Below, piece after piece: positions 44,799 through 53,088 of a DNA stretch of 64,000 nucleotides. Within the stretch, counting starts at the first letter, position 1. Each line of letters starts with the position of its first letter. Below the pieces are notes generated by a model. It ran no database searches and was not told the origin of the DNA. It saw nothing but the letters and a program-made list of their open reading frames with translations. The position numbers and the translations under genes were made by a program. The DNA comes from Candidatus Melainabacteria bacterium RIFCSPHIGHO2_02_FULL_34_12 (GTDB taxonomy: Bacteria > Cyanobacteriota > Vampirovibrionia > 2-02-FULL-35-15), in the NCBI GenBank assembly GCA_001784555.1, contig MFRM01000019.1:53619-117618 (forward strand), in the 5' to 3' direction.

Positions 44799-45731
44799 AT
44801 GCGTATCGTAATTACAGGCGGAGCAGGTTTTATCGGATCACATCTGGTGGATAAATTTCTTTCTTTGGATTATCAGGTAGTGGCTATCGATAATTTAATT
44901 ACCGGAAAAAGTGAAAATCTTACCGTGCATAAAAATCTGACTTTTATTGAACAGAATATTTGTAAATATCTGGAGGTGGAAGGAAGAGTGGATTGGGTTT
45001 TACACTTTGCAAGTCCTGCATCACCTTTAGATTTTACGAAATATCCCATTCAAATTTTAAAAGTCGGCTCCAGCGGAACTATAAACGCCCTTGGTCTGGC
45101 TAAAGCAAAAGGTGCAAAGTTTTTCCTGGCTAGTACATCTGAAGTTTATGGCGATCCTCTGGAGCATCCGCAGAAAGAAACTTATGTAGGAAATGTAGAT
45201 CCTATTTCAGAGCGTTCTGTTTATGATGAAGCTAAACGTTTTGCTGAAGCTACCACTATGGCTTATCATCGTTTTCATAAAATTGATACCAGAATTATTC
45301 GAATCTTTAATACTTATGGACCCAGGATGCGACCTGAAGACGGAAGAGTAATTTCAAACTTTATCAGTCAGGCACTGACAAATAAACCCATTACTGTTTA
45401 TGGAGATGGTAAGCAGACCAGGAGTTTTCAGTATGTTACTGATCTGCTGGAAGGTGTTATGAAAATGATGGAAGTAAACTTCCATGATCCAATAAACCTT
45501 GGAAACCCTTATGAGTTTACTATTCTGGAGTTAGCAAATATTATAAAAAAACTTACCGGATCAAAAAGTGAAATAGTGTTTAAACCTCTTCCACAAAAAG
45601 ACCCGAAGATGAGAAGACCGGATATAAGTAGAGCAAAAGAAATTTTAAAGTGGGAACCAAAAATCCAGCTTGAAGACGGACTTAAAAAAATGATTGATTA
45701 CTATAAAACAATTTTAGTAGCAAATAAATAA
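44799..45731 (+). CDS. UDP-glucuronate decarboxylase-like NAD-dependent epimerase/dehydratase
   Basis: 310 aa, SDR-extended family. Rossmann motif [46 protein letters not shown]; the Thr/Ser site [16 protein letters not shown]; catalytic Tyr/Lys in [12 protein letters not shown] (Y-x-x-x-K); [22 protein letters not shown]-x-x-HPQ and the SVYDE-x-KR segment are the marks of UDP-xylose synthase (UXS), which makes UDP-xylose from UDP-glucuronate for surface glycans. No other glycan gene is adjacent, so the pathway is not confirmed. Confidence 0.85.
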   Translation: MRIVITGGAGFIGSHLVDKFLSLDYQVVAIDNLITGKSENLTVHKNLTFIEQNICKYLEVEGRVDWVLHFASPASPLDFTKYPIQILKVGSSGTINALGLAKAKGAKFFLASTSEVYGDPLEHPQKETYVGNVDPISERSVYDEAKRFAEATTMAYHRFHKIDTRIIRIFNTYGPRMRPEDGRVISNFISQALTNKPITVYGDGKQTRSFQYVTDLLEGVMKMMEVNFHDPINLGNPYEFTILELANIIKKLTGSKSEIVFKPLPQKDPKMRRPDISRAKEILKWEPKIQLEDGLKKMIDYYKTILVANK

Positions 45732-45773
45732 AGGAGTAGGGGTATACCAATGTGTTTACCCTAAAAAACCAAA

Positions 45774-46604
45774 ATGAAAATCTTAATCTCAGCAGACTTA
45801 GAAGGTGTCAGTGGAGTAGTCCATCCTGATCAGATTTATCCGGATGGAATTTTTTATAAAGAAACCCTTCAGAAGTGGGCACAGGAATTAAGTGCAGTAG
45901 TTGCTGGTTTAAAAGAAGCCGGCGCAGAACTCATTGTTATAAATGATGCTCATAATCACATGAGAAATTTAAACAGTGCAATGGTACCAAATGCTACTGT
46001 AGTTTCTGGCTGGCAAAAACCTTTTTCAATGATGGCTACAGTGGAAAATGGCTATGATGCAGTTTTTTTCACAGGCTATCATGCAATGGCAGGATCCAGA
46101 TCAACTCTGAGTCACACATATAGACCAAGAATAATAAAAGAAGTTTTACTAAACAAATTACCTGTCGGCGAAGTAGGATTAAATGCTGCACTTGCAGGAT
46201 TTTATAATATACCTGTAGCATTTATTTGCGGAGATGAAGAGGTCTGTTATGAAGCTCAGAGTTTACTTGGAGATCAAGTTGTAACTGTTCAGACAAAAAA
46301 AGGAATCAGCCGCTATGCTGCAATTTCATATCCATTTGAACTAAATCTTAAAAATTTAAAAGCCGGGGCAACAAAAGCAATTAAAGAAAAAGATAAATGG
46401 AAAGTTTATAAGATAACTTCTCCATGCACTGTTACAGTTACATTTAGTGAACCAAATCATGCGGATGCATGTGAACTTATTCCAAATGTAAAAAGAACAA
46501 ATAATACACAGGTAGAATTCACTAGCCAGCTCTATCCAAATGTATTTAAGTGTTTTCTAGCTATGGGTACTCTGGCTCAATCCAGGGATGAAGTAATTAC
46601 ATAA
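45774..46604 (+). CDS. M55 family D-aminopeptidase (DppA-like)
   Basis: 276 aa. MKILISADLEGVSGVVHPDQ carries the metal Asp and Glu (SADLEG). Further motifs are IVINDAHNHMRNLN (metal Asp/His), FFTGYHAMAGSRSTLSHTYR and AFICGDEEVCYEA. DppA enzymes release N-terminal D-amino acids, for example from wall-derived peptides containing D-Ala. It lies 42 bp after the uxs-like gene in the same direction. It may help recycle peptidoglycan together with nagA and slt elsewhere in the window. Confidence 0.9.
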   Translation: MKILISADLEGVSGVVHPDQIYPDGIFYKETLQKWAQELSAVVAGLKEAGAELIVINDAHNHMRNLNSAMVPNATVVSGWQKPFSMMATVENGYDAVFFTGYHAMAGSRSTLSHTYRPRIIKEVLLNKLPVGEVGLNAALAGFYNIPVAFICGDEEVCYEAQSLLGDQVVTVQTKKGISRYAAISYPFELNLKNLKAGATKAIKEKDKWKVYKITSPCTVTVTFSEPNHADACELIPNVKRTNNTQVEFTSQLYPNVFKCFLAMGTLAQSRDEVIT

Positions 46605-46730
46605 TAGTTTAGAGCTAGAGATCAGAGCTGAGAATCATGAATTTAGAACAATACTTTTAGATTCACTCTAAATGTGTTAAATTATTAAATCTGCAAATAA
46701 GTAGAGGTCTCACCTCTCAGGTTTAAAATC

Positions 46731-47171
46731 ATGGCAGCACCAAAGAAAAAGAAAAAATTACTTACTCAGATAAAACTTCAAATTGAAGCAGGAAAAGCAA
46801 ATCCAGCACCGCCAATTGGACCTGCACTTGGTCAGCATGGTGTAAACATCATGGCATTCTGCAAAGAATACAATGAAAAGACAAAAGACAAAGCCGGACA
46901 AATTATTCCAGTAGTTATCAGCGTTTATGAGGACAGGTCTTTTACTTTTATTATGAAAACTCCTCCTGTTTCAGATCTGATTAAAAAGAAAATCAAAATT
47001 GAAAAAGGTTCAGGAGTTCCAAACAGAGAAAAAGTAGGAAAGATTTCACTTAAGCAAATAGAAGAAATTGCAAAAGAAAAAATGCCTGACTTAAATGCCC
47101 TTGAAATTAAAGCTGCTATGAATATTGTCATGGGTACTGCTAGATCTATGGGCGTTGTCGTAGAGGGATAA
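46731..47171 (+). CDS. rplK: Large ribosomal subunit protein uL11
   Basis: 146 aa. The N-terminal domain starts [20 protein letters not shown], then [20 protein letters not shown]. The C-terminal rRNA-binding domain includes [17 protein letters not shown] and ends [16 protein letters not shown]. It is part of the GTPase-associated centre. It is followed by a small unknown ORF and rplA. nusG and secE, which often precede it, are absent: the upstream gene is dppA-like. Confidence 0.98.
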   Translation: MAAPKKKKKLLTQIKLQIEAGKANPAPPIGPALGQHGVNIMAFCKEYNEKTKDKAGQIIPVVISVYEDRSFTFIMKTPPVSDLIKKKIKIEKGSGVPNREKVGKISLKQIEEIAKEKMPDLNALEIKAAMNIVMGTARSMGVVVEG

Positions 47172-47175
47172 ATTT

Positions 47176-47418
47176 ATGACAATGAAAGCAGACGGACCCA
47201 AAGGACATTTAGGACCAAGACCAAAGCTTGGTGCTACAGGAAGCCGTAGAGTTGATGATAAGCCTGCTGTTGTTAAAAAGAAACAAGTAGTTAGTCTACA
47301 AAATGGTCTTACTACGTTAACAGATAGGTTAGGTCTTGATGTAGCTAGAGGTGAAGTTGCATCATCTTTCAGTTCAACTGATGTACTACCACTTGGCATT
47401 GATAGAGGATTCGGTTAA
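47176..47418 (+). CDS. Small basic protein of unknown function between rplK and rplA
   Basis: 80 aa, starting 5 bp after the rplK stop, so it is surely co-transcribed. It is basic at the N-terminus (MKADGPKGHLGPRPKLGATG, VDDKPAVVKKKQVVS), with a possible short helix (LQNGLTTLTDRLGLDVARG). No match to a ribosomal protein is recognised. rplK and rplA are normally adjacent, so an inserted conserved ORF would be notable. It may be a lineage-specific small ribosome-related protein; function unknown. Confidence 0.6.
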   Translation: MTMKADGPKGHLGPRPKLGATGSRRVDDKPAVVKKKQVVSLQNGLTTLTDRLGLDVARGEVASSFSSTDVLPLGIDRGFG

Positions 47419-47430
47419 AAATCAAAAGGA

Positions 47431-47462
47431 GGGTGGGAGAGGTAAAACTCGTTTGAACCACT
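47431..47462 (+). promoter_or_regulatory. L1 operator: mRNA mimic of the 23S rRNA L1 site
   Basis: GUGGGAGAG and CUC with GUUUGAACCAC fold as two short helices with an asymmetric internal loop (GUGG with CCAC, GAG with CUC). This resembles the L1 stalk of 23S rRNA (GGUGGGAGGCU... with UUGAAAUACCACC). It ends eight bases before the rplA ATG and covers the purine-rich RBS region. L1 binding here would block rplA translation, the known feedback mechanism. The resemblance is judged by eye. Confidence 0.65.
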
Positions 47463-47469
47463 AAAAAAA

Positions 47470-48195
47470 ATGGCAACAATAACAAAAAGAAGAAAACAAA
47501 TCACAGAGTTAATGGGAGATAAAAAATCCTATACTCCAAAAGAAGCACTTTCAAAACTAAAAGAAATTGCCACAAAAGCTAAAACAAAATTTGATCAGAC
47601 AGTAGATCTGGCTATACGGCTCGGTGTAGATCCAAAACAAAGCGATCAGCAGGTAAGAAGTTCTGTTTCACTTCCTGGCGGTACTGGTAAAAAAGTAAAA
47701 ATTGCAGTCATTGCAAAAGGTGAAAAAGTAAAAGAAGCAGAAGCCGCAGGTGCTGATCTGGTGGGTTCTGAAGATTTAATTGGAAAAATCGAAGGTGGGT
47801 TTCTGGATTTTGATAAGCTCGTTGCTACACCAGACATGATGGGACAGATGGGTAAACTTGGTAAGCTTCTTGGACCTAAAGGTCTTATGCCAAACCCAAA
47901 AGACGGTACAGTATCAAATGATCTAACTAAAGCAGTTAAAGAACTTAGAGCAGGTAAGGTTAGTTTTCGTGCTGAAAAAGACAGTGGAATTGTTCATGTG
48001 CCCATTGGAAAGATTTCATTTGACGAAGGGAAAATCTTACAAAACTTCTCTGCAGTAATGGATGGAATAAATAAAGCCCGTCCAAGCGGCGCAAAAGGAA
48101 TTTATATTAGATCTGTTTATATCAGCTCTACTATGGGTCCTGGAATAAAGGTAGACACTACTACCCTCGATGAGCTGCATGAGCATCATAATTAG
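47470..48195 (+). CDS. rplA: Large ribosomal subunit protein uL1
   Basis: 241 aa. It includes [40 protein letters not shown] and the signature [20 protein letters not shown], then [10 protein letters not shown] and a C-terminal [20 protein letters not shown]. It forms the L1 stalk and controls its own mRNA. It ends 33 bp before a partial tRNA-Leu copy. rplJ and rplL are not next to it. Confidence 0.98.
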   Translation: MATITKRRKQITELMGDKKSYTPKEALSKLKEIATKAKTKFDQTVDLAIRLGVDPKQSDQQVRSSVSLPGGTGKKVKIAVIAKGEKVKEAEAAGADLVGSEDLIGKIEGGFLDFDKLVATPDMMGQMGKLGKLLGPKGLMPNPKDGTVSNDLTKAVKELRAGKVSFRAEKDSGIVHVPIGKISFDEGKILQNFSAVMDGINKARPSGAKGIYIRSVYISSTMGPGIKVDTTTLDELHEHHN

Positions 48196-48227
48196 GGATT
48201 AAATGAGTCAAATGTTTTACGAAACCC

Positions 48228-48298
48228 TGCCCTTGGCCAGACTCGAACTGGCACGGTCTTGTTCAGGCCAACATGAATTTTAAAGACTCCGTTGCGTC
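48228..48298 (-). pseudogene. Truncated duplicate of tRNA-Leu(UAA), 3' part
   Basis: The first 45 bases (48228-48272) are identical to the 3' end of the intact tRNA-Leu at 48894-48938: acceptor 3' strand, T arm and variable arm. After that the anticodon arm matches with small insertions (ATGAATTTTAAAGACTCC), and the D arm and acceptor 5' strand are missing. It is oriented like the intact gene. It marks the far boundary of a ~670-bp segment that carries HicBA. Confidence 0.85.
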
Positions 48299-48413
48299 AA
48301 AAAAAACTGTTCTGTATTAGAATAGGAATAAGCCAAAATTAAAGAATAAACTTAATTTGTTTACTTTTGAGTAACTAGAGTAAATAATTAAGAATATTTT
48401 AATTTAGTAAGGG

Positions 48414-48419
48414 TATAAT
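48414..48419 (+). promoter_or_regulatory. -10 box of hicBA
   Basis: TATAAT (in GGGTATAATATC) ends eight bases before the hicB ATG; no Shine-Dalgarno is present. The -35 is not clear. It is another candidate leaderless start. Confidence 0.5.
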
Positions 48420-48427
48420 ATCTACAA

Positions 48428-48646
48428 ATGAAAAATCTTAAGTTCACAATATTAATTCAAAAAGATTCTGAAACAGGTTTTTATGTAGGTTATGTCCCTG
48501 GAATGATAGGTGCTCATTCTCAAGGTAAAACCATTAGTGAATTAAAACAAAATCTTAAAGATGCAATTAGCCTTTGTATTGAAGAAGGAGAGCCTATAAT
48601 ACTTAATGAATTTATTGGTACTGATGAATTAGAGGTTGCTATTTGA
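48428..48646 (+). CDS. hicB: HicB-type antitoxin
   Basis: 72 aa, the short HicB form: one partial RNase H-like domain, KFTILIQKDSETGFYVGYVP, GMIGAHSQGKTISELKQNLK and DAISLCIEEGE. No separate DNA-binding domain follows, as in many small HicB proteins. It neutralises the HicA mRNA interferase encoded directly downstream. Here hicB precedes hicA, the reverse of the commonest order. Confidence 0.92.
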   Translation: MKNLKFTILIQKDSETGFYVGYVPGMIGAHSQGKTISELKQNLKDAISLCIEEGEPIILNEFIGTDELEVAI

Positions 48647-48864
48647 GTTTACCTATAGTTAAGTCAAAAGGACTTGAAAAGATTTTACTTAAACTTGGTT
48701 TTATAAAAACTAGACAAAAAGGCAGTCATGCATTTTATAAACATCATGACGGTAGATACACTGTAATTCCACATCATCCAAGTAGAGATTTATCACCAAT
48801 TTTAGTTTTAAAGATTTTAAAAGAAATTAATTTGTCAAGGAAAGAATTTGAAAGGTTAGTTTAA
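48643..48864 (+). CDS. hicA: HicA-type mRNA interferase toxin
   Basis: 73 aa. The dsRBD-like HicA fold is clear: VKSKGLEKILLKLGFIKTRQ, KGSHAFYKHHDGRYTVIPHH with the catalytic His in GSH, and LVLKILKEINLSRKEF. It cleaves mRNA independently of ribosomes when free of HicB. The start is a TTG that overlaps the hicB stop, giving tight translational coupling. Confidence 0.93.
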   Translation: MSLPIVKSKGLEKILLKLGFIKTRQKGSHAFYKHHDGRYTVIPHHPSRDLSPILVLKILKEINLSRKEFERLV

Positions 48865-48893
48865 GACTCCGTTACAGGCTATATTAAGAAACA

Positions 48894-48979
48894 TGCCCTT
48901 GGCCAGACTCGAACTGGCACGGTCTTGTTCAGGCCAACGGATTTTAAGTCCGTTGCGTCTACCATTCCGCCACAAGGGC
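48894..48979 (-). tRNA. trnL: tRNA-Leu (TAA)
   Basis: Minus-strand cloverleaf of 86 nt: acceptor GCCCTTG/CAAGGGC with discriminator A, D stem GCG/CGC, anticodon stem ACGGA/TCCGT with loop CTTAAAA (anticodon TAA), a long class II variable arm, and T stem GCCAG/CTGGC. CCA is not encoded. The group I intron found in many cyanobacterial tRNA-Leu(UAA) genes is absent. Confidence 0.97.
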
Positions 48980-48990
48980 ATGACTTCATT

Positions 48991-49539
48991 CTAATCTAAA
49001 TAAAAGACTGTAACAATCTTATGCTGCATATGAGCATATTCAATCGTTTCTTTTAATGTGTGGCTGTCATGATATAAAAATGTAATTAACTGATGTGAAT
49101 TTTCTACAATTTCACGATTACAAATTCTGCTTGCATCTGCAAGAGTCATATTTTGTCTGTCAGGATGTTCCAAGACTCCCTTTACTCCAATCAGTGCATT
49201 TTGGACTTCAGTAGGCTGCTGTCCTATAGTCTGTGGAAGAATTACCTCAAGTTTATTTTGATCTGCCCGGCAAGCACCTTTAATTACTGCTGAATTAACA
49301 CCGCTTGCTCCACCACTTGTTATAATAATATTCCCGCTAATCACCAGTGCATATGAAAGCATTTCTACAAGCTGTTGATGCATGAGTGAAAGGTTTCTGG
49401 TCCCTATAATTGCAATTCTTCTGGTACCTACGTTTTGTATTAACTTTAGTTCTTCAACTAAGGTATCAATGGTAGGCATTGTAAGCTGCCCGGTCCCGCC
49501 ACCTTTTTTCTCACTTGAAAAAATTTTTATATCCTCCAA
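48991..49539 (-). CDS. DprA-like Rossmann protein of the short cyanobacterial type
   Basis: 182 aa, only the Rossmann-type core. Motifs: RRIAIIGTRNLSLMHQQLVE, ISGNIIITSGGASGVNSAVI (the DprA/SMF G-S-x-G-A-x-G-x-N segment), VILPQTIGQQPTEVQ and LADASRICNREIVENSHQLI. It ends HKIVTVFYLD. This compact form, with CNREI and FHDSHTL-like segments, is annotated in cyanobacteria as a DNA recombination-mediator-like protein. It lacks the SAM and winged-helix domains of full DprA, so a role in natural transformation is not assured. It is divergent from pcrA, with adjacent start sites. Confidence 0.8.
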   Translation of the reverse strand: MEDIKIFSSEKKGGGTGQLTMPTIDTLVEELKLIQNVGTRRIAIIGTRNLSLMHQQLVEMLSYALVISGNIIITSGGASGVNSAVIKGACRADQNKLEVILPQTIGQQPTEVQNALIGVKGVLEHPDRQNMTLADASRICNREIVENSHQLITFLYHDSHTLKETIEYAHMQHKIVTVFYLD

Positions 49540-49541
49540 TT

Positions 49542-51956
49542 ATGACTCAAAATAAAACTTTAAATAATTTGCTTTCCAATAATAACATCACCAGTGGCTT
49601 AAATGAAAATCAAATTGCAGCCGTTACTTTTGGTGACGGACCACTACTTGTCATTGCCGGTGCAGGGTCAGGAAAAACAAGGGTCTTAACACATAGAATT
49701 GCAAATCTGGTTTCCAATAAATTTATGCCAGAAAGCATTCTAGCAGTAACATTTACTAACAAAGCTGCTTCAGAAATGAAAGGAAGACTTTTTGCCCTTT
49801 TACCAGAAGAAACTGCATCATCAATCTGGATAGGCACTTTTCATAATATTTGCGGGAGAATATTGCGTCATGACATACAAAAGCTAGTCTTAAGCACCGG
49901 TGAAAAATGGACAAATAATTTTGTAATCTACGATGAGTCCGACAGTACAAACTTAGTGAAGCAATGCATTCAGGCACTGGAGTTAGATCAAAAAATTTAC
50001 CAGCCAAAAAACATAAAGTCTTTTATAAGTAATTTAAAATCACAAGGCTATGAAGCAAAAACTTTTGGAGATATTGCAAAAAACCACCGCGAGGTAAAAA
50101 TATCAGAAGTATTTGATCTCTACCAGAAAGAACTATCTAAAAACAACGCTCTTGATTTTGATGATTTACTTTTATTTACTGTAAAACTTCTTGAACAAAA
50201 TGAGCAGACAAGAAATTATTACCATAAAAGATTTCGTCAGGTCCTGGTAGATGAATTTCAGGACACAAATCTCATCCAGTATGAGCTGGTTAGATTAATA
50301 TCAGAAGGAAAAACAAAAGAAGAACGTTTAAATATAGACAGAAAAGATCTATGGAAAGACAGAGGAATTACTGTAGTAGGTGATGTAGATCAAAGTATTT
50401 ATTCCTGGAGAGGTGCTGATTTTAGAATAATTCTGGGTTTTCAAAATGATTTTCCAGAAAATACCATGATAAAACTTGAGCATAATTACCGCTCTACTGA
50501 AACTATTTTAAGAGCTGCCGACTCCATCATAAAAAACAATAAAGAAAGAATTGAAAAAGTACTTTTACCCACGAAAGAGAAAGGCGAAAAAATTATTTGT
50601 TTTGAAGCAGAAGATGAAATTGAAGAATCACAATATGTTGCAAAAGAAGTTTTAAGGCTGCTTAAAGCTGGCTATAAATACAAAGACTTTGGAGTGCTCT
50701 ACAGAACAAATGCCCAAAGCCGCGCCATCGAAGAAGCTCTTATTAAAAGAAATATTCCTTATGAAATTGTAGGCGGGTTTAGATTTTATGAAAGAAAAGA
50801 AATAAAAGACATAATTGCTTATCTTAAAACTATTTATAATCCAAGCGATTCTATTTCTTTAAAACGAATAATAAATGTTCCAAGACGCGGACTAGGAGCA
50901 AGCACACTAATTAAAATAGAAGAGTTTGCAAATCAAAGTAATTTTTCACTTTATAAAACATTGCTTGAAGTAAAAGATGTTCCTGGGCTTAGTGAAAGAA
51001 CTGTAGTCTCAGTTCAGAATTTTGTAGAGCTTATGGAATATTTAAGAAAGGCTTCAAGATCTCTTTCTATAAGCGATTTGTTGGATCAGATTCTTAAAAA
51101 ATCCGGATACCGGGATGAGCTGGAAGATGAAGGAACACTTGACTCAGAAGAAAGGCTGGCAAATATTCAGGAGCTTTTTTCTGTAGCAAATGAATTTGAG
51201 GCTTCAGCATCATTAAATAATGAAGACAGTGTAGGGCAAGATCTGCCCCTACTGGGTAATTTTTTAACTCAGATTTCCCTTTACACTGACTTAGACAATT
51301 TAAAATTAACTACAAATAAAATGACTCTGATGACATTACATCTGGCTAAGGGACTGGAGTTTCCAATAGTTTTTATTTGCGGGCTGGAAGAAGGTATTTT
51401 ACCTCATGTCAGATCCATTGATTCGCAGGACCACAGCGAGCTCGAAGAAGAAAGAAGACTGATGTATGTAGGTGTCACTCGTGCCAAAGAAAAACTTTAT
51501 TTTACTTATGCCAGAGAACGAAGACTTTTTGGTTCAAGAGAATTTGCACAGGTAAGTCGGTTTATTGAAGAAGTTACAAAGGAATTATTAAGCGGGTTTT
51601 ACGGCGGACTGGATAAAAAAATTAAAAACAACAAAATGCATATTTCGAAAAGAAACATTACGAGGAAATATTCTGAATACGAGATAGATGAATTGCTTGC
51701 AAAAGAAGGTGTAACAAATGTTACTAAAATAAGAAAGGTAGAAACCTCAGAATCTGAAACTCAATCCCCATCGGTTGATCAATCATGGGACTATTGTCCC
51801 TTTAGTACGGGTGATAAAGTACAGCATGAAAAATTTGGTCTAGGGCTTATTGAACAAATTTTTGGGGAAGGCAGTAAATTACTTGTAAATGTTAATTTTG
51901 AAAAATACGGGAAAAGATTATTAGATCCAAGATATGCAAAGCTGGTAAAGTTATAA
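49542..51956 (+). CDS. pcrA: ATP-dependent DNA helicase of the UvrD/PcrA family
   Basis: 804 aa from the ATG at 49542; a longer frame using a TTG at 49515 is unlikely. SF1 motifs: Q-motif LNENQIAAVTFGDGP, I VIAGAGSGKTRVLTHRI, Ia VTFTNKAASEMKGR, II LVDEFQDTN, III VVGDVDQSIYSWRGAD, IV LEHNYRSTETI, V LMTLHLAKGLEFPIVF, VI YVGVTRAKEKLYFTYA. The C-terminus (KVQHEKFGLGLIEQIFGEGS) is the Tudor-like RNA polymerase-interacting domain of PcrA. It acts in repair and conflict resolution. A short palindromic insertion is translated near residue 567 (see 51231-51252). Confidence 0.95.
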   Translation: MTQNKTLNNLLSNNNITSGLNENQIAAVTFGDGPLLVIAGAGSGKTRVLTHRIANLVSNKFMPESILAVTFTNKAASEMKGRLFALLPEETASSIWIGTFHNICGRILRHDIQKLVLSTGEKWTNNFVIYDESDSTNLVKQCIQALELDQKIYQPKNIKSFISNLKSQGYEAKTFGDIAKNHREVKISEVFDLYQKELSKNNALDFDDLLLFTVKLLEQNEQTRNYYHKRFRQVLVDEFQDTNLIQYELVRLISEGKTKEERLNIDRKDLWKDRGITVVGDVDQSIYSWRGADFRIILGFQNDFPENTMIKLEHNYRSTETILRAADSIIKNNKERIEKVLLPTKEKGEKIICFEAEDEIEESQYVAKEVLRLLKAGYKYKDFGVLYRTNAQSRAIEEALIKRNIPYEIVGGFRFYERKEIKDIIAYLKTIYNPSDSISLKRIINVPRRGLGASTLIKIEEFANQSNFSLYKTLLEVKDVPGLSERTVVSVQNFVELMEYLRKASRSLSISDLLDQILKKSGYRDELEDEGTLDSEERLANIQELFSVANEFEASASLNNEDSVGQDLPLLGNFLTQISLYTDLDNLKLTTNKMTLMTLHLAKGLEFPIVFICGLEEGILPHVRSIDSQDHSELEEERRLMYVGVTRAKEKLYFTYARERRLFGSREFAQVSRFIEEVTKELLSGFYGGLDKKIKNNKMHISKRNITRKYSEYEIDELLAKEGVTNVTKIRKVETSESETQSPSVDQSWDYCPFSTGDKVQHEKFGLGLIEQIFGEGSKLLVNVNFEKYGKRLLDPRYAKLVKL
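51231..51252. repeat. Short palindromic repeat inside pcrA
   Basis: GTAGGGCA and TGCCCCTAC are near-complementary halves around AGATC, read in frame as SVGQDLPLL. The same kind of sequence (GTAGGGGCA... with TGCCCC...) occurs in the radical SAM gene at 62247-62287. Confidence 0.5.
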
Positions 51957-51976
51957 CTGTATTCAATTCGCCAGCC

Positions 51977-52621
51977 CTATCGCCCCACCGCCGGCTCGTT
52001 TTCTTTATCCGGCATCTTTAATCCTGTAAGCTCAGATAATTTTTCTGCACACTGCCATCTGGCGATCTCAAGATCTTTGCCAGGATAAAATAACTTTCCT
52101 ATTCTAACTGTTATTGGACCAAAAAGTTTATTTGATCCTACTATTCCGACAGGAAGTATTGGAACATTATTTAAATTTGAAATATATGCTGATCCAAGAT
52201 TCGGATTTCCAAGTCTTCCTGGTATTTTACTTCTGGTACCTTCCAGGAAAACTCCTACAGACCACTTTTTTGAAATAATATATTTTGTAGCTTTAATCGT
52301 AGATTTTGAAACATTTTCCCTGTCCACTAAAAATGCACCTAATTTCGAAATCGCCGAGGCAAGAAAAGGTACAGAATATAATTCTTTTTTTGCCATCCAG
52401 GCAATTGGGGACTCGACAACCGTAGATACTATAGGCGGATCATTATTTGACAGATGATTTGGCATGACAATAAATGGTTTTTTGTCTTTTGGAATATTTT
52501 CTTTTCCATAAACTTTCAAGCGGTAAAAAATATAATAAACAGGTATAAATAAGAGGTAAATGACAATATACTGATAAAATCTGGTCAGCCAATTGTATTT
52601 ATTTAGTTTATAATCAGCCAT
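51977..52621 (-). CDS. plsC: 1-acyl-sn-glycerol-3-phosphate acyltransferase
   Basis: 214 aa. An N-terminal membrane segment (YQYIVIYLLFIPVYYIFY) precedes the acyltransferase motifs: NHLSNNDPPIV (H-x4-D catalytic), AFLVDRENVSKST, GVFLEGTRSKIPGRLG (glycerol-phosphate binding) and VPILPVGIVG. It acylates lysophosphatidic acid to phosphatidic acid at the inner membrane. The last residues (NEPAVGR) and stop lie in a GC-rich repeat-like stretch (51966-51999) that resembles the one in rsmI. It converges on pcrA 20 bp away. Confidence 0.93.
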   Translation of the reverse strand: MADYKLNKYNWLTRFYQYIVIYLLFIPVYYIFYRLKVYGKENIPKDKKPFIVMPNHLSNNDPPIVSTVVESPIAWMAKKELYSVPFLASAISKLGAFLVDRENVSKSTIKATKYIISKKWSVGVFLEGTRSKIPGRLGNPNLGSAYISNLNNVPILPVGIVGSNKLFGPITVRIGKLFYPGKDLEIARWQCAEKLSELTGLKMPDKENEPAVGR

Positions 52622-52695
52622 AGATTAAATGATAACAGAGGTAGAGGTTAGAGCTGTAAGTAGATTTATCTATAATTTATCTTTTAAACAAAAAT

Positions 52696-52847
52696 AAACG
52701 ACTCCCTAAAATCAGCCCTCTCTGCAGCAAGACTACAGGATATTACACCAATTTTTACCTTTGACATCGGTCGTCATATCATAAGGAGTCGTTTGTTTTT
52801 CCTCGCTTATATCTCTGCAGCAAGACTGCAGAGTATTACGCTTCGGT
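52696..52847 (+). repeat. Structured repeat element, copy B
   Basis: It has the same order of parts as copy A at 3751-3905. The outer stem is AAACGACTCC/GGAGTCGTTT (52696-52705 with 52785-52794), then CCTAAAATCAGC. A hairpin with a CAGCAAGAC loop follows, then TTACACCAATTTTT and a 3' hairpin CTCTGCAG/CTGCAGAG (52813-52833) with loop CAAGA, then TATTACGCTTCGGTC. The stems differ from copy A at both partners, keeping pairing. It lies between plsC and tRNA-Ser and fills most of the 52622-52936 gap. Confidence 0.7.
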
Positions 52848-52936
52848 CAAATAATAAGCTATAATTTATTCGGTAAATCCGAGCAGACGCAGGAGATTGA
52901 TCAATAAAAGCTCAAGCTTGTCTTGAGCTTTACTAA

Positions 52937-53026
52937 GGACAGATGTTCGAGTGGTTTAAGAAGCAGACCTGGAAAGTCTGTGTGCCCTTTAAAAAGGTAC
53001 CGAGGGTTCGAATCCCTCTCTGTCCG
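52937..53026 (+). tRNA. trnS: tRNA-Ser (GGA)
   Basis: 90-nt class II tRNA: acceptor GGACAGA/TCTGTCC with discriminator G, D stem TTC/GAA, anticodon stem CAGAC/GTCTG with loop CTGGAAA (anticodon GGA), a long variable arm, and T stem GAGGG/CCCTC with TTCGAAT. CCA is not encoded. Confidence 0.96.
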
Positions 53027-53088
53027 TTCAGCAAAGTTGACAATGAAAGACTTAGTTACTTAATAAAGCGAAGCTTGTCCAATTTATT

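Noticed and set aside
48894-48979. Possible group I intron in tRNA-Leu(UAA), as in cyanobacteria
   Set aside because: The gene is contiguous at 86 nt with an uninterrupted anticodon loop.
49515-49541. TTG start adding nine residues to pcrA
   Set aside because: The extra residues (MKKFLYPPI) are not part of the family, and the ATG at 49542 gives a normal PcrA N-terminus.
50410-50435. GCTGATTTTAG in pcrA as a third copy of the structured repeat
   Set aside because: It is a short chance match that encodes the conserved RGADFRI segment; no stem partners surround it.
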